NCBI RefSeq assembly: GCF_011065895.1
Contig: NZ_JAALCR010000020.1
Location: forward strand, 1 to 64,000
Origin: Paludisphaera rhizosphaerae
GTDB taxonomy: Bacteria > Planctomycetota > Planctomycetia > Isosphaerales > Isosphaeraceae
Direction: 5' to 3'
Length of the DNA: 64,000 nucleotides
The notes below the pieces were generated by a model that saw nothing but the letters and a program-made list of their open reading frames with translations, was not told where the DNA came from and searched no databases. Numbering within the stretch: the stretch's first letter is position 1; every line of letters starts with the position of its first letter. The translations under genes and the position numbers were made by a program. This document shows, one piece after another, positions 1 through 6,926 of this stretch.

Positions 1-342
1 GCCGGATTCCCGTCCCTCATGGGCATGGGAGGACTGGGAGCGATCGGCGGCATCGGAGCGACCGTCATGGGCGCCCGCAACCTGATCGACGCGGGCCTGG
101 GGAAGCCCTTCGGCCTGGGCGAGCCGACGACGAAGGCCCAGGGCTTCGCCGGCCTCGCTCAGGCCGGATCCCGCGAAGCCTACTCGACGATCCTCCGAAC
201 CCGCTACGGCGGCGAGAAGGATCCTGTCGCCGAGAACACGCGGAAGGTGATGAACGAGCTGGTGGGGCTCCGGAAGGACTTCAAGCAGGGCTTCAAGATC
301 AAGGAAGGCATGCCGACGAGCCCCGAACTCATCGAGATCTGA
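1..342 (+). CDS. Tail tape-measure protein, C-terminal end (partial)
   Basis: The reading frame is open from the first base, so the gene continues left of the window; only about 113 residues are visible. The last 60 residues closely match the C-terminus of the intact tape-measure protein at 59958-61640: both carry a STILR(T/A)RYGG segment, then KDPVA-N, then GLRKDFKQGFKIKEGM just before the stop. Upstream there is a glycine-rich hydrophobic stretch, as in many tape-measure C-termini. In the intact prophage this gene is followed by tail-tip genes; here it is followed by a terminator and unrelated genes, so the downstream tail module is gone or was never present. Whether the gene is functional cannot be judged from this fragment. 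Confidence 0.8.
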   Translation, partial: AGFPSLMGMGGLGAIGGIGATVMGARNLIDAGLGKPFGLGEPTTKAQGFAGLAQAGSREAYSTILRTRYGGEKDPVAENTRKVMNELVGLRKDFKQGFKIKEGMPTSPELIEI

Positions 343-377
343 CCCCGACGACCAGGTCGTCGACGACCACCACGGCC

Positions 378-411
378 GGGCCCGCCTCGATGAGGCGGCC
401 CAGCCGTTTTT
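378..411 (+). terminator. Rho-independent terminator after the tape-measure fragment
   Basis: A GC-rich inverted repeat (GGGCCCGCCTC, loop GAT, GAGGCGGCCC, with one bulged base) is followed by a run of five T at 407-411. It lies 36 bases past the stop codon of the partial tape-measure gene. Confidence 0.7.
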
Positions 412-505
412 GCTCGAGACGGTGTACCGCCACGATTGCGAGCAGTCCCAAGGGCTCCTAGAATGCAAGGTTGAGCCAATGCAGTCTTCTGAAAAAGGTT
501 TGTCG

Positions 506-1357
506 ATGGAGGGTGGGGTGGCGAAACGAGGTGTACGAGAGGCGGTCGTCTCCAACCTGTTGGCTCTGGTGATCGCGATCTTCATGGTCGGTCTCGGAGC
601 CCTAGCGATCTACTCGTCATCGTTCGTGACCGAGGACGCCCACCCAGCCTGGAATGCGGTGTTGACCAACATAGGCGGCGCGATCTTCACGACTGGAGCC
701 ATCTCGATCCTCTGGGATCTTTTCTCAAAGCGAGCGTTCGTGTCCGAAGTCTTCTCGATCGCGAAGCTGTCCGAGGACATCGAGAATTCAGGCTTGTCCA
801 GGATCACGACGAATTTTCAGCATGACATGGAGTGGCCAACACTGCTCAGGGGCGCGAAGAAGATGGCCATCTTCTTCGCCTATGCCCGGACATGGCGACA
901 ATCTAACCTGAGTTCTTTGGAGAATTTCGCAGGACAACCTGGGAATGAAATGACTATCGTCCTGCCTGACCCAGACGATGATCGGGTCATGGCGGAACTG
1001 GCGCGACGGTTCCAGACCGACGTCCAAACTGCGCGCCAGCGGATTGACGAAGCAAAGAATGAATTTATAAGAATCTTCACGCACACAAAATCAAAAGCAA
1101 AACTCAAGATCTGGTATGTCAAGACGTCTCCGCTCTTGAGTTTCTATCGGATCGACGGACGGTATGTTGTCGCGGCGTACAGGCATCGCCCAGGCCGAGG
1201 GGATATCCCGACGTTCGTGTGTGATCGGGAAGGAGACCTGACCAGGTTCGTTGACGCCGAGTTCGCGGCGATGACCGACGATAAGGAACCGTGGACGCGA
1301 TGCGTCTACCCTGAGAACAAACCAAGGGCCGTAATCCCCATGGCTCCGTCGGCCTAA
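506..1357 (+). CDS. Two-transmembrane protein with C-terminal cytoplasmic domain, function unknown
   Basis: The protein is about 283 residues. Two hydrophobic helices (roughly residues 13-36 and 48-73) form an N-terminal hairpin; a soluble domain of about 200 residues follows. That domain contains an acidic PDPDDDR segment and a late YRIDGRYVVAAYRHRPGRG stretch that faintly recalls the second half of phospholipase-D-like domains, but no HKD motif is visible, so this is only a suggestion. I chose ATG 506 because AAGG lies 7 bases upstream; ATG 479 is possible, and the frame-open TTG at 410 overlaps the terminator and is unlikely. AT content is higher than in neighbouring host genes. It sits alone between prophage remnants, the usual place for prophage cargo such as exclusion or defence genes, but that role is inference. 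Confidence 0.7.
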   Translation: MEGGVAKRGVREAVVSNLLALVIAIFMVGLGALAIYSSSFVTEDAHPAWNAVLTNIGGAIFTTGAISILWDLFSKRAFVSEVFSIAKLSEDIENSGLSRITTNFQHDMEWPTLLRGAKKMAIFFAYARTWRQSNLSSLENFAGQPGNEMTIVLPDPDDDRVMAELARRFQTDVQTARQRIDEAKNEFIRIFTHTKSKAKLKIWYVKTSPLLSFYRIDGRYVVAAYRHRPGRGDIPTFVCDREGDLTRFVDAEFAAMTDDKEPWTRCVYPENKPRAVIPMAPSA

Positions 1358-1401
1358 GTGAGCATCAACGACCAAGTCACCGTTCTCCCCGGCCGGGACC
1401 G

Positions 1402-1596
1402 CACCAGCTGCGACATCCGGCCGCTACCGCCCTACGAAGGGAATTCGGTCTCGACGTCGCCTGCGCTGTGCTGGGACACACCTCTCCCGTCGTGACGGAG
1501 ATCTACGCCGAGATGGACCAGGCGAAGGCCCGTGAGGCGATGGAAAGGGTAATGCGGTCCGATGTCCGGTGTCACGGCCGACTAACGAATTCGTAG
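1402..1596 (+). pseudogene. Tyrosine recombinase (integrase), C-terminal fragment
   Basis: Frame-1 translation reads PHQLRHPAATALRREFGLD, then ACAVLGHTSPVVTEIYAEMD, then QAKAREAMERVM before a TAG. This aligns through the last catalytic part of the intact integrase at 25612-26787 (NQLRHATATRIRRELGLE, VVLGHSTLTTTQVYAK). It preserves the box II H-x-x-R-H, the LGH histidine and the tyrosine nucleophile. There is no start codon or N-terminal and core domain: the frame upstream of about 1400 has no similarity and overlaps the end of the preceding gene. It is therefore a truncated remnant, about 60 residues of an original 390 or so. Confidence 0.85.
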
Positions 1597-1764
1597 AGCC
1601 TCTGACCTATCCCACTTCCGCACTCACGGTCGCGAGGGCGACAGGTTGGCGCCGAAACCCTCGCGGCCCACTTCCGCCATTCAATCCGTCGCTCTCGCGT
1701 CGAGCATCCCCGGCTCGGCCTGTGGAGGATTTTTATGTCCCCAGGGCGACCGCCCTGATCGGCG

Positions 1765-1965
1765 TCACCGCGGCGGGGCCGGCTCGTCAAACCCCTTCGC
1801 TCGCAGATAGTCGACCAGGGCGGCGTCGATCAGCTTCGCCACGTCGGTACGGCAGTGACCTGCCCCTCGCTCGACCCACTCTTTCCACTCGGGGGTGCCC
1901 CTGAGGGTTACGGCGATCGACTTTCCACCTCGCTCGATCGGCATGGGCTTCGACTTCTTCGCCAT
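1765..1965 (-). CDS. Small ribbon-helix-helix-like protein
   Basis: The protein has 66 residues. Start ATG 1965 follows a GGGG stretch; a TTG six bases further upstream is also in frame. The basic N-terminus (MAKKSKPMPIERGGKS) precedes a short strand-like segment (IAVTLRGTPEWKEWVE) and a helix pair (CRTDVAKLIDAALVDYLRAKG), the layout of Arc/CopG-type ribbon-helix-helix proteins and of small planctomycete proteins of this kind. The region just upstream of its start carries five phased hexamer repeats (1997-2046), consistent with autoregulation. No toxin-like partner is recognisable next to it, so an antitoxin role is not supported. Confidence 0.65.
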   Translation of the reverse strand: MAKKSKPMPIERGGKSIAVTLRGTPEWKEWVERGAGHCRTDVAKLIDAALVDYLRAKGFDEPAPPR

Positions 1966-1996
1966 TTTCAATCCCCGCGTGCGAGGTCGACCCGCT

Positions 1997-2046
1997 GTCT
2001 AGTTCCGACTAGTCTTGACTAGACAAGTCTAGCAAAGACTAGTCGG
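1997..2046. promoter_or_regulatory. Five helically phased GWCTAG repeats (operator-like array)
   Basis: The hexamer GTCTAG or GACTAG starts at 1997, 2007, 2017, 2027 and 2037, an exact 10-bp period, with variable 4-base spacers; a further GACTAG lies at 2116. All five lie on one DNA face, 30-80 bases upstream of the start of the small ribbon-helix-helix-like gene on the minus strand. Arrays of this kind are typical of cooperative dimer binding. That the neighbouring protein binds here is inference. Confidence 0.6.
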
Positions 2047-2152
2047 GATCGCCACGTGTGCTGCAGCACGTCTACACGTCGTCAGGACATAGGCTTGACT
2101 TGTTGTCTATACAGCGACTAGACTGCCGTTCGTCCGAGTTCGAAAGCAAATA

Positions 2153-2185
2153 GGCCCGGCCGGATCTAGACCATCCGACCGGGCC
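2153..2185. promoter_or_regulatory. Strong hairpin in the leader of the 2226 gene
   Basis: GGCCCGG-C-CGGAT pairs with ATCCG-A-CCGGGCC across a 7-base loop (12 pairs, one mismatch). It lies 40 bases upstream of ATG 2226 and has no T-run, so an attenuator or RNA-stability element is more likely than a terminator. Confidence 0.4.
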
Positions 2186-2225
2186 CAGGATGATCCCGCC
2201 GTTCTGCAACAGGAGATCTACAAAC

Positions 2226-2576
2226 ATGGTACGTCACGACCTTACACCCGACAACACCGGGCCCGCGGAGCTGCGTCACTTCCGAGCTCGGTGGGGAGGT
2301 TCTGGTTTCCCGGTGATGGAGCGGGACATCGTCGTGAGCCCGACCGATGGTGCCGACGAAGCCCTCGGCGAGTCGGGCGTGAGGCATCCGGATTCCTACT
2401 GCCGGATCAACGTGCCCACGCTGGGCGTTGTTGTCTTCGTGGAGTGTCCCTGGAGGCGAGGGGAGTTGGAATTTGCACCCGGCTATCTGGCTGGGCTGGC
2501 GGCTTTCGACCGCGCGTTCGAGTCGCTGATGGACGATGCCCAGGTAGTCGACGATGAGGGCCGATTCGATGGATGA
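2226..2576 (+). CDS. Hypothetical protein
   Basis: The protein has 116 residues. ATG 2226 is preceded by AGGAGA at a 9-base distance, which decides the start over the in-frame ATG at 2190. The sequence is acidic in its C-terminal half (SLMDDAQVVDDEGRFDG) with a hydrophobic centre (TLGVVVFVECPW); there is no transmembrane segment, signal peptide or motif I recognise. It follows a hairpin leader and lies in a region otherwise made of mobile-element remnants, so an accessory origin is likely. Function unknown. Confidence 0.5.
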   Translation: MVRHDLTPDNTGPAELRHFRARWGGSGFPVMERDIVVSPTDGADEALGESGVRHPDSYCRINVPTLGVVVFVECPWRRGELEFAPGYLAGLAAFDRAFESLMDDAQVVDDEGRFDG

Positions 2577-2606
2577 CTTCCCAGCCGACGATCGCCGTCA
2601 TGAGTG

Positions 2607-2630
2607 TGATGTCGCAAATTTGCGACATCA
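2607..2630. repeat. 24-bp perfect palindrome
   Basis: Half-site TGATGTCGCAAA is followed directly by its exact reverse complement with no spacer. An A and then a run of G follow it. A loopless perfect palindrome suits a protein-binding site on DNA better than an RNA hairpin. It lies 31 bases past the stop of the 2226-2576 gene. Confidence 0.5.
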
Positions 2631-2812
2631 AGGGGGGGGGCGGCGATCACCGCTGCGTTCGCCGAACCTCGTCGGCCCCGCAGAGCCCTCGCCCGGGATC
2701 TTCGGCCGACCGTTGACGCGACCGCGCTAGGTCGTCCATGGCGGCGACGCAGTGTGAACTGATCGACGTTCGTTTGCGTGAGTTCTTTGACAATCCGGCC
2801 GTCGAAGACCTT

Positions 2813-2891
2813 GCACGCCCGGGGCTTTGCGGGTAATACCCACGGCCCCGGGCGTGCTGTAGACGGATGCACTAACCTGCGGGTACTACCC
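2813..2891. repeat. Long hairpin plus paired GGGTANTACCC palindromes
   Basis: GCACGCCCGGGGC (2813-2825) pairs perfectly with GCCCCGGGCGTGC (2845-2857). Inside its loop is GGGTAATACCC (2831-2841). A second copy, GGGTACTACCC, lies at 2881-2891, exactly 50 bp further on, so the two sites face the same side of the helix. The rest of the 440-base gene-free stretch 2577-3017 shows only the palindrome at 2607-2630 and a G-tract; I see no coding sequence there. Confidence 0.5.
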
Positions 2892-3017
2892 GTTTCGAGC
2901 GGTTGGACCCACGTCGCGTAAGGTGTTGCGGCATGGGTTGCACCCGAATGGCTTCGGAGATGGTCCCGCAAGTCGTTTTCACAGAAGGGATTCCGCAGAT
3001 ATAGTGTACGTCGGAAC

Positions 3018-3064
3018 AGAGCCTCCGGAGCTAAAGGTTACAGGTTCAAATCCTGTCGGGCGTA
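3018..3064 (+). other. 3' half of tRNA-Arg(CCG), candidate attachment-site remnant
   Basis: The segment reads from an anticodon loop (CTCCGGA, anticodon CCG), through a variable loop AGGTT, a perfect T stem-loop (ACAGG, TTCAAAT, CCTGT) and the 3' acceptor strand CGGGCGT with discriminator A. Nothing upstream can form the D arm or the matching 5' acceptor strand (ACGCCCG would be needed), and the outer anticodon stem is mispaired, so this is not a functional tRNA. Such 3' tRNA halves are the standard scar or att site of tRNA-targeting integrases, and an integrase remnant starts 125 bases downstream. Confidence 0.75.
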
Positions 3065-3188
3065 CTGTTTAACTCTTGCCATGGCCCTCGGTGAGGGCTC
3101 TCCCGCCTGCGGGTGGCGACCTGGCCAAGAACGGTGGACTGCCGTTTCTGGAGTCGTCACCATATCCTGGAACTCTGGCCGCCCCCCT

Positions 3189-3349
3189 TTCGATCGCCTC
3201 CACCAGGCGTCCGGCCAAGCCGTCGTCCTCAACGGCGGCCCGATCTTCCTCGGTCGTCACAGCTCGGAAGAGAGCAGGGCCGCCTACGTCGCAGCACCGC
3301 CGAATGGCTCGCCAACGGACGGTGGATGCCCCAAACGCGAGCGTCGTCA
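3189..3349 (+). pseudogene. Tyrosine recombinase (integrase), frameshifted N-terminal remnant
   Basis: Frame 3 gives FDRLHQASGQAVVLNGGP, then IFLGRHSSEESRAAYV. After a +1 or -2 frameshift near 3290 the match continues in frame 2 as AEWLANGRWMPQTRASS. This parallels the intact integrase N-terminus (LHKASGQAVVRLGTHDFYLG, ESYAAYDRHIIEWLANGRR). No further similarity is visible beyond about 3350. Together with the adjacent tRNA-Arg 3' half it repeats the tRNA-then-integrase layout of the intact prophage at 25.4-26.8 kb. Confidence 0.8.
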
Positions 3350-3504
3350 CGATTTCCGAGTCGGCGGACAGCTGCCGCTCCAGAAGCACGCCTGTCGGCG
3401 ATGGTTTGCAGGGAAACGGCGTGCCAGACAAGAGGAGTCAGGTGTAGCACCCTCCTCGCTTCATTCGGGTCGCCTTGAATCGGCGTTCAAGGGCATCCAT
3501 CCTT

Positions 3505-3529
3505 CCGCGGGACCAAATTTGGTCCGCGG
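3505..3529. repeat. Near-perfect inverted repeat
   Basis: CCGCGGGACCAAA is followed immediately by TTTGGTCCGCGG, a 12-bp palindrome with one bulged G. It lies in the otherwise empty stretch 3350-3676; the T-poor tail (GTGTTTCG) makes a terminator only weakly plausible. Confidence 0.4.
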
Positions 3530-3676
3530 GTGTTTCGATTGTCGGCGTGCAATCGTCGGGACGGAATCTCCATTATTCGCTACACCGCGAGTGACGCTCG
3601 TGTTTAATGTAGCGGCGTGGGTGTTGTTCGGATGCGACGCTTGGGAATCGAGGCTGAGAGCCAAAAGGAGACGCCG

Positions 3677-4054
3677 ATGTCTTCCCCATGGCCGGAAACC
3701 GACGGCGAGCCGATCCTGACGGGATGCACCGTCTGGGCCGCCTGTCTCGCCGTGGCGATTACTGCCGTCCTCGTCGGCGGGGTTGCGGCCTATGCCCTGA
3801 GGAGCGATGGCCCGACCAAGCGGCCCGGCCACAAGAAATTGAGGCCGATTGGAGATCACGATCGAGGATCGAAGCGGACATGCCTCAGGACATCTAAGGC
3901 GAGGATCGAGAGCCGTCGCAATTCCGCCGTAAGACCGACAAGAGGGGGCTCCGCCGCCGGCTCATCGTCGACCTGGTCGGCGGCGAGGCGTGCCGCAGCC
4001 GATCGACCCACGAGGGATCGGCTGATTTCCCGATCCCGTCGAATGGGCATGTAG
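3677..4054 (+). CDS. Small single-pass membrane protein, doubtful C-terminus
   Basis: ATG 3677 follows AAGGAG at 8 bases, a good ribosome site. The first 20 residues are polar, then a transmembrane helix (TVWAACLAVAITAVLVGGVA, about residues 19-38) and a basic tail. From about residue 60 the composition turns into an Arg/Ser-rich string typical of non-coding frames, so the true protein may have been shorter and lost its stop. No family recognised. Confidence 0.4.
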   Translation: MSSPWPETDGEPILTGCTVWAACLAVAITAVLVGGVAAYALRSDGPTKRPGHKKLRPIGDHDRGSKRTCLRTSKARIESRRNSAVRPTRGGSAAGSSSTWSAARRAAADRPTRDRLISRSRRMGM

Positions 4055-4064
4055 TCAGCCCCGA

Positions 4065-4463
4065 TCACCTCCCGAAACGCCTTTGCATCGCAATCGCGAC
4101 CGGCACGGCGAGGCAGGCCAACCTCAGCGGCGATGGCTCGGGGACGGCGGTGGCGGAGATCTTGAACACGGTCCCCAGGTTCGACGTCCCACCTTACGAG
4201 GTCGTGCCGTAGAAGTCGCCCTGGCCGTCGGCCAGTAGCCATGAGTTGGGCGTGAAGCCCTTCAAGCCGGGTATGTCGATCCCAGTCAAGCGTAATTCGA
4301 ACCGGTGCCGGCGTAGCCCGTTCCGTAGAGATGCGGCCTCCGTGTAGGCGTCAGAGAGAGTGGGGTCGAAAGCGATGTCGTTGTTGGGGGCAGAGTCGGG
4401 GTCGAAGTATCTCAGGTCACCGTCCATGAGATCGACGGTAGCCCGCGAGGAGTCCCCCGACAA
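4065..4463 (-). pseudogene. PEP-CTERM protein with GloVer-type repeat, broken by an in-frame stop
   Basis: The frame reads LLADGQGDFYGTTS, then a TAA (4194-4196), and resumes in the same frame with GGTSNLGTVFKISA, TVPEPSPLRLACLAV and a basic RRFGR end at 4065. DGQGDFYGTTS-GGTSNLGTVFKI is the signature of the GloVer tandem-repeat family, and VPEPS plus hydrophobic stretch plus arginine cluster is a PEP-CTERM sorting signal. A single nonsense codon therefore separates repeat and anchor. The 5' part is also missing: the frame upstream runs into the end of the neighbouring PEP-CTERM gene, so only about 133 codons remain. Confidence 0.7.
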
Positions 4464-5025
4464 CTCCGATGCCTCCCATCACGATGGAACTTGGCTCGGG
4501 CGTCACGATCGACCGGAACCGCACGGTGGACGTTGACGTGCTGAACACGCCGATGCCGCCGCCGGTCGGCCTAAGGGTAATGCCCCCGCTGGGGACGGAT
4601 ACGGGGCCGGCGCCGCCGTCGTAGGTGGTCTTCAACTGGTAGTTGAGGAAGGGTGGAGGCGCGATCGCCGACGTTGAGAACAAGTCTGTTCCCCCGCCGA
4701 CGTTGGTGTCGACCTGGAAGACGCCCGAGTACGCCTGGTAGACGATCCTGGCGTCGTAGTAGGCCGTCCCGCTAGGCCCGCCGGCTATCGCGTAGTCCAG
4801 AGGACCCTGGAAGGAGTAGAGCGGCCCAAACCGATTGAAGGACTCCCCGACGTCGCGAGTATCGCCGCGGAGGGTCAGCGTGATCGAGCCATTGCGGAAG
4901 ACCTGTGAGCCGATGCCGATGTCGACGTTGGTGTAATCGAGGACGTAGGTGATCGGCTCGGCGTGAGCGAAGGATGGAAAGAGGAGAGCGAACGCCGCAA
5001 CCGCAGCGGCTAAATAAGTGCGCAT
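4417..5025 (-). CDS. PEP-CTERM sorting domain protein
   Basis: The secreted protein has 202 residues. A signal peptide (MRTYLAAAVAAFALLFPSFA, cleavage near AHA) leads to a beta-rich body with many G, T and S residues. It ends with VTPEPSSIVMGGIGVVG and a basic terminus (AGYRRSHGR), the PEP-CTERM tripartite sorting signal recognised by exosortase. Such proteins are exported and anchored or released at the surface, often with exopolysaccharide. The body has no catalytic motif I recognise. It lies directly upstream, on the same strand, of a second, broken PEP-CTERM gene. Confidence 0.85.
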   Translation of the reverse strand: MRTYLAAAVAAFALLFPSFAHAEPITYVLDYTNVDIGIGSQVFRNGSITLTLRGDTRDVGESFNRFGPLYSFQGPLDYAIAGGPSGTAYYDARIVYQAYSGVFQVDTNVGGGTDLFSTSAIAPPPFLNYQLKTTYDGGAGPVSVPSGGITLRPTGGGIGVFSTSTSTVRFRSIVTPEPSSIVMGGIGVVGGLLAGYRRSHGR

Positions 5026-5302
5026 GATCGTCCTTGCGGGCGTGGGGGGGAGTTCATCCCTGACGGTTCAGCCCGTCAGCCCGCGCACGCTAGCTTGAGC
5101 CCAGAGGGGCCAGAAGAAGCTGCCTGAGATTTCCGTTAATCCCGCGAGATGTGAGTTGAGCGAGGGAAACAGGCGGTGATTTGGGACAACGCACACGGTC
5201 TAACCCGTCCTGGTGCACTGTTCCGTTAGGCCGCTGCGCAAGAAAAGGCCCCGTGTTGATCGACGGGGCCGTCAGGTCACAGGAAGACGCAGGGGCGGCC
5301 GC

Positions 5303-5695
5303 TCAATCCGAAGATTCAACACTTGTCCACCCGTGCTTTGCTCGAACCGCCTCCAGGGCCTCGGCGCGGGCGGCCTCGGACGGGAAGGCGATGAGTCTCG
5401 CTCCCGACCTGGACCCCGCCGGAACGCCGCCGAGTCGCGTTAGGAAGAGCTCGATCTTCCAAACGTCCCCGCCCGAGCGGTCGATTTGCACGTTATAGCC
5501 GAAGCGCCCGGGATTGGCTGCCTTCGTGTAGCCCAGACCCTTGAGGACTTCAAGGATCTCGCACCACGTCGGGAACGCTCGTCCAGATCGCTCCTTGTAG
5601 AGGTTCACAGCTTGCTCGAACTCGGTGGCGTCGGATTCTTCGGCGTCGGGTGCGGGTGAACCCGTCCAGTCGGATTGCATCGTATTGGATTGCAT
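5303..5695 (-). CDS. Hypothetical protein
   Basis: The protein has 130 residues. ATG 5695 is preceded by AAAGGTG on the minus strand and is preferred over the ATG at 5761. The acidic N-terminus is followed by [20 protein letters not shown] and a helix ([14 protein letters not shown]), then a basic, strand-rich C-terminal half. No transmembrane segment or known catalytic motif is visible. Function unknown. Confidence 0.6.
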   Translation of the reverse strand: MQSNTMQSDWTGSPAPDAEESDATEFEQAVNLYKERSGRAFPTWCEILEVLKGLGYTKAANPGRFGYNVQIDRSGGDVWKIELFLTRLGGVPAGSRSGARLIAFPSEAARAEALEAVRAKHGWTSVESSD

Positions 5696-6140
5696 GGCAT
5701 CACCTTTCGAAGATCTGCGGCCAGGCGTGGGCTCTCTCCGTATCTGGCATGGCTTATCCAAGAAAGTTCTTCATGCGAACGATCTATCTTTGATGACGAG
5801 CAAGACTGGCGCCGGCGTGCGGCTTTCGTGGGTGCGCGGCTTCAGGGCGTCTCCAATTAACAACCGGCATCCACGAGGTCTGGATGGCACCGCCGCAGAC
5901 ACTTGATGGCAGGAAACCCCGTGCGATGAGAAGGGCCGACGCCGACCGAAACGTCGCCTAGGTTCTGAACGACGGCACCACGGGAAGAGCGCCGGCAGGC
6001 TTCGCGGGCGCGTCGACGCCGCTTCTCCGTGGGCCGGGCCTTCGTTCGGCAGGTCGATCTCCAGACTAAGGCCGGCGTTTAGGATACGCGCCTGAGTCGA
6101 TGCATCAAGGGTGAGGTCGAAGGCCGAAACCGGCCTCTCG
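5696..6140. other. Gene-free stretch
   Basis: About 445 bases without a convincing frame, RNA gene or strong hairpin. Confidence 0.4.
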
Positions 6141-6527
6141 TCAATCGAGCAGAGGGGACGGGTCGACCTCGGCGGGATTCCAGGGCGTGGCCGCCGCCTG
6201 CCGGTACTTCTCCTTCAGCGCGGCCCAATGGGCCGCTTCTCGCTCGTGCCTCGCGGCCTCGGCCCGCTCCTGCGACTCCCATCCGCTGACATCGGTCGCC
6301 TTGTCGGACCGGAATGGGGCGTTCTCCTTGGCCGCCATGTCGGCCAGGCCGGCGTAGCATAGCGCTCGGGTCCTGGACAGCGCCTCGGCTCGGGCGTACG
6401 AGTCTGCGACCTGCAGGCGTTCCGCTGCAATCGAGGAGAGCCGTTCGGACTGCCGCCGCTCGCCCACAACGAAGATGGAGACGGCCGCCAGGATTGCCAG
6501 CGGCATGGTAATCATCCAGGCTCTCAT
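6141..6527 (-). CDS. Membrane-anchored hypothetical protein with helical tail
   Basis: The protein has 128 residues. An N-terminal hydrophobic helix (MITMPLAILAAVSIFVV, residues 5-21) is followed by a long Ala/Glu/Arg-rich helical region (SERLSSIAAERLQVADSYAR, then ERAEAARHEREAAHWAALKE) that probably lies on the outer face as an extended helix or coiled coil. It could also be read as an uncleaved signal anchor. No family recognised. Confidence 0.6.
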   Translation of the reverse strand: MRAWMITMPLAILAAVSIFVVGERRQSERLSSIAAERLQVADSYARAEALSRTRALCYAGLADMAAKENAPFRSDKATDVSGWESQERAEAARHEREAAHWAALKEKYRQAAATPWNPAEVDPSPLLD

Positions 6528-6926
6528 CTCAGCGGCCCTTAGGGTCGACCCGAACCATCATCGTCTTGTGACGCCTCCCGCAGTCTACTGATTTGTCGGT
6601 CGTTCGACATCAACACTTCGCAATTTTTTGATGATTATAAAAGCGGGTGCTGCGTAATCTAATGCAGGTCGATCCAGGAGGCGCATATCTGGTCTACTGG
6701 GGCGCATGAAAAGGCCCAGCTTCCTCGGAATGGGAGCGGCGAGAAGCCAGGTCGATCACAGGATCAATTATGGATGGGTATACTCAAGCACATGGATATG
6801 CTGCCATGCGTGCGTGGCCGGCGTGGTTTGCTGAGTGGCCGGGGCGAGGTTCAATGGAACGTCGTCGATTCAGCGCATCCCTGAGTGCATCGCACTGAAC
6901 TGCCATGTGATGAGACATGCCCCGCG
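6528..6926. other. Gene-free stretch downstream of the DUF1501 gene
   Basis: About 400 bases, AT-richer than the surroundings (for example around 6620-6660). No convincing gene; a 42-codon frame from ATG 6706 has no supporting features. Confidence 0.4.

Larger units (their letters stand above)
1..3349. mobile_element. Cluster of decayed prophage/integrative-element remnants
   Basis: This stretch holds a tape-measure 3' end (1-342), a C-terminal integrase fragment (1402-1596), a 3' half tRNA-Arg (3018-3064) and a frameshifted integrase N-terminus (3189-3349), interspersed with two or three intact small genes and several palindromes. The fragments are collinear with, but diverged from, genes of the intact prophage at 25.5-64 kb. 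Because a C-terminal and an N-terminal integrase piece occur in the opposite order to one gene, at least two separate insertions are inferred. Confidence 0.75.

Noticed and set aside
3018-3064. A functional tRNA-Arg
   Set aside because: No D arm or 5' acceptor strand exists upstream and the anticodon stem is only three pairs.
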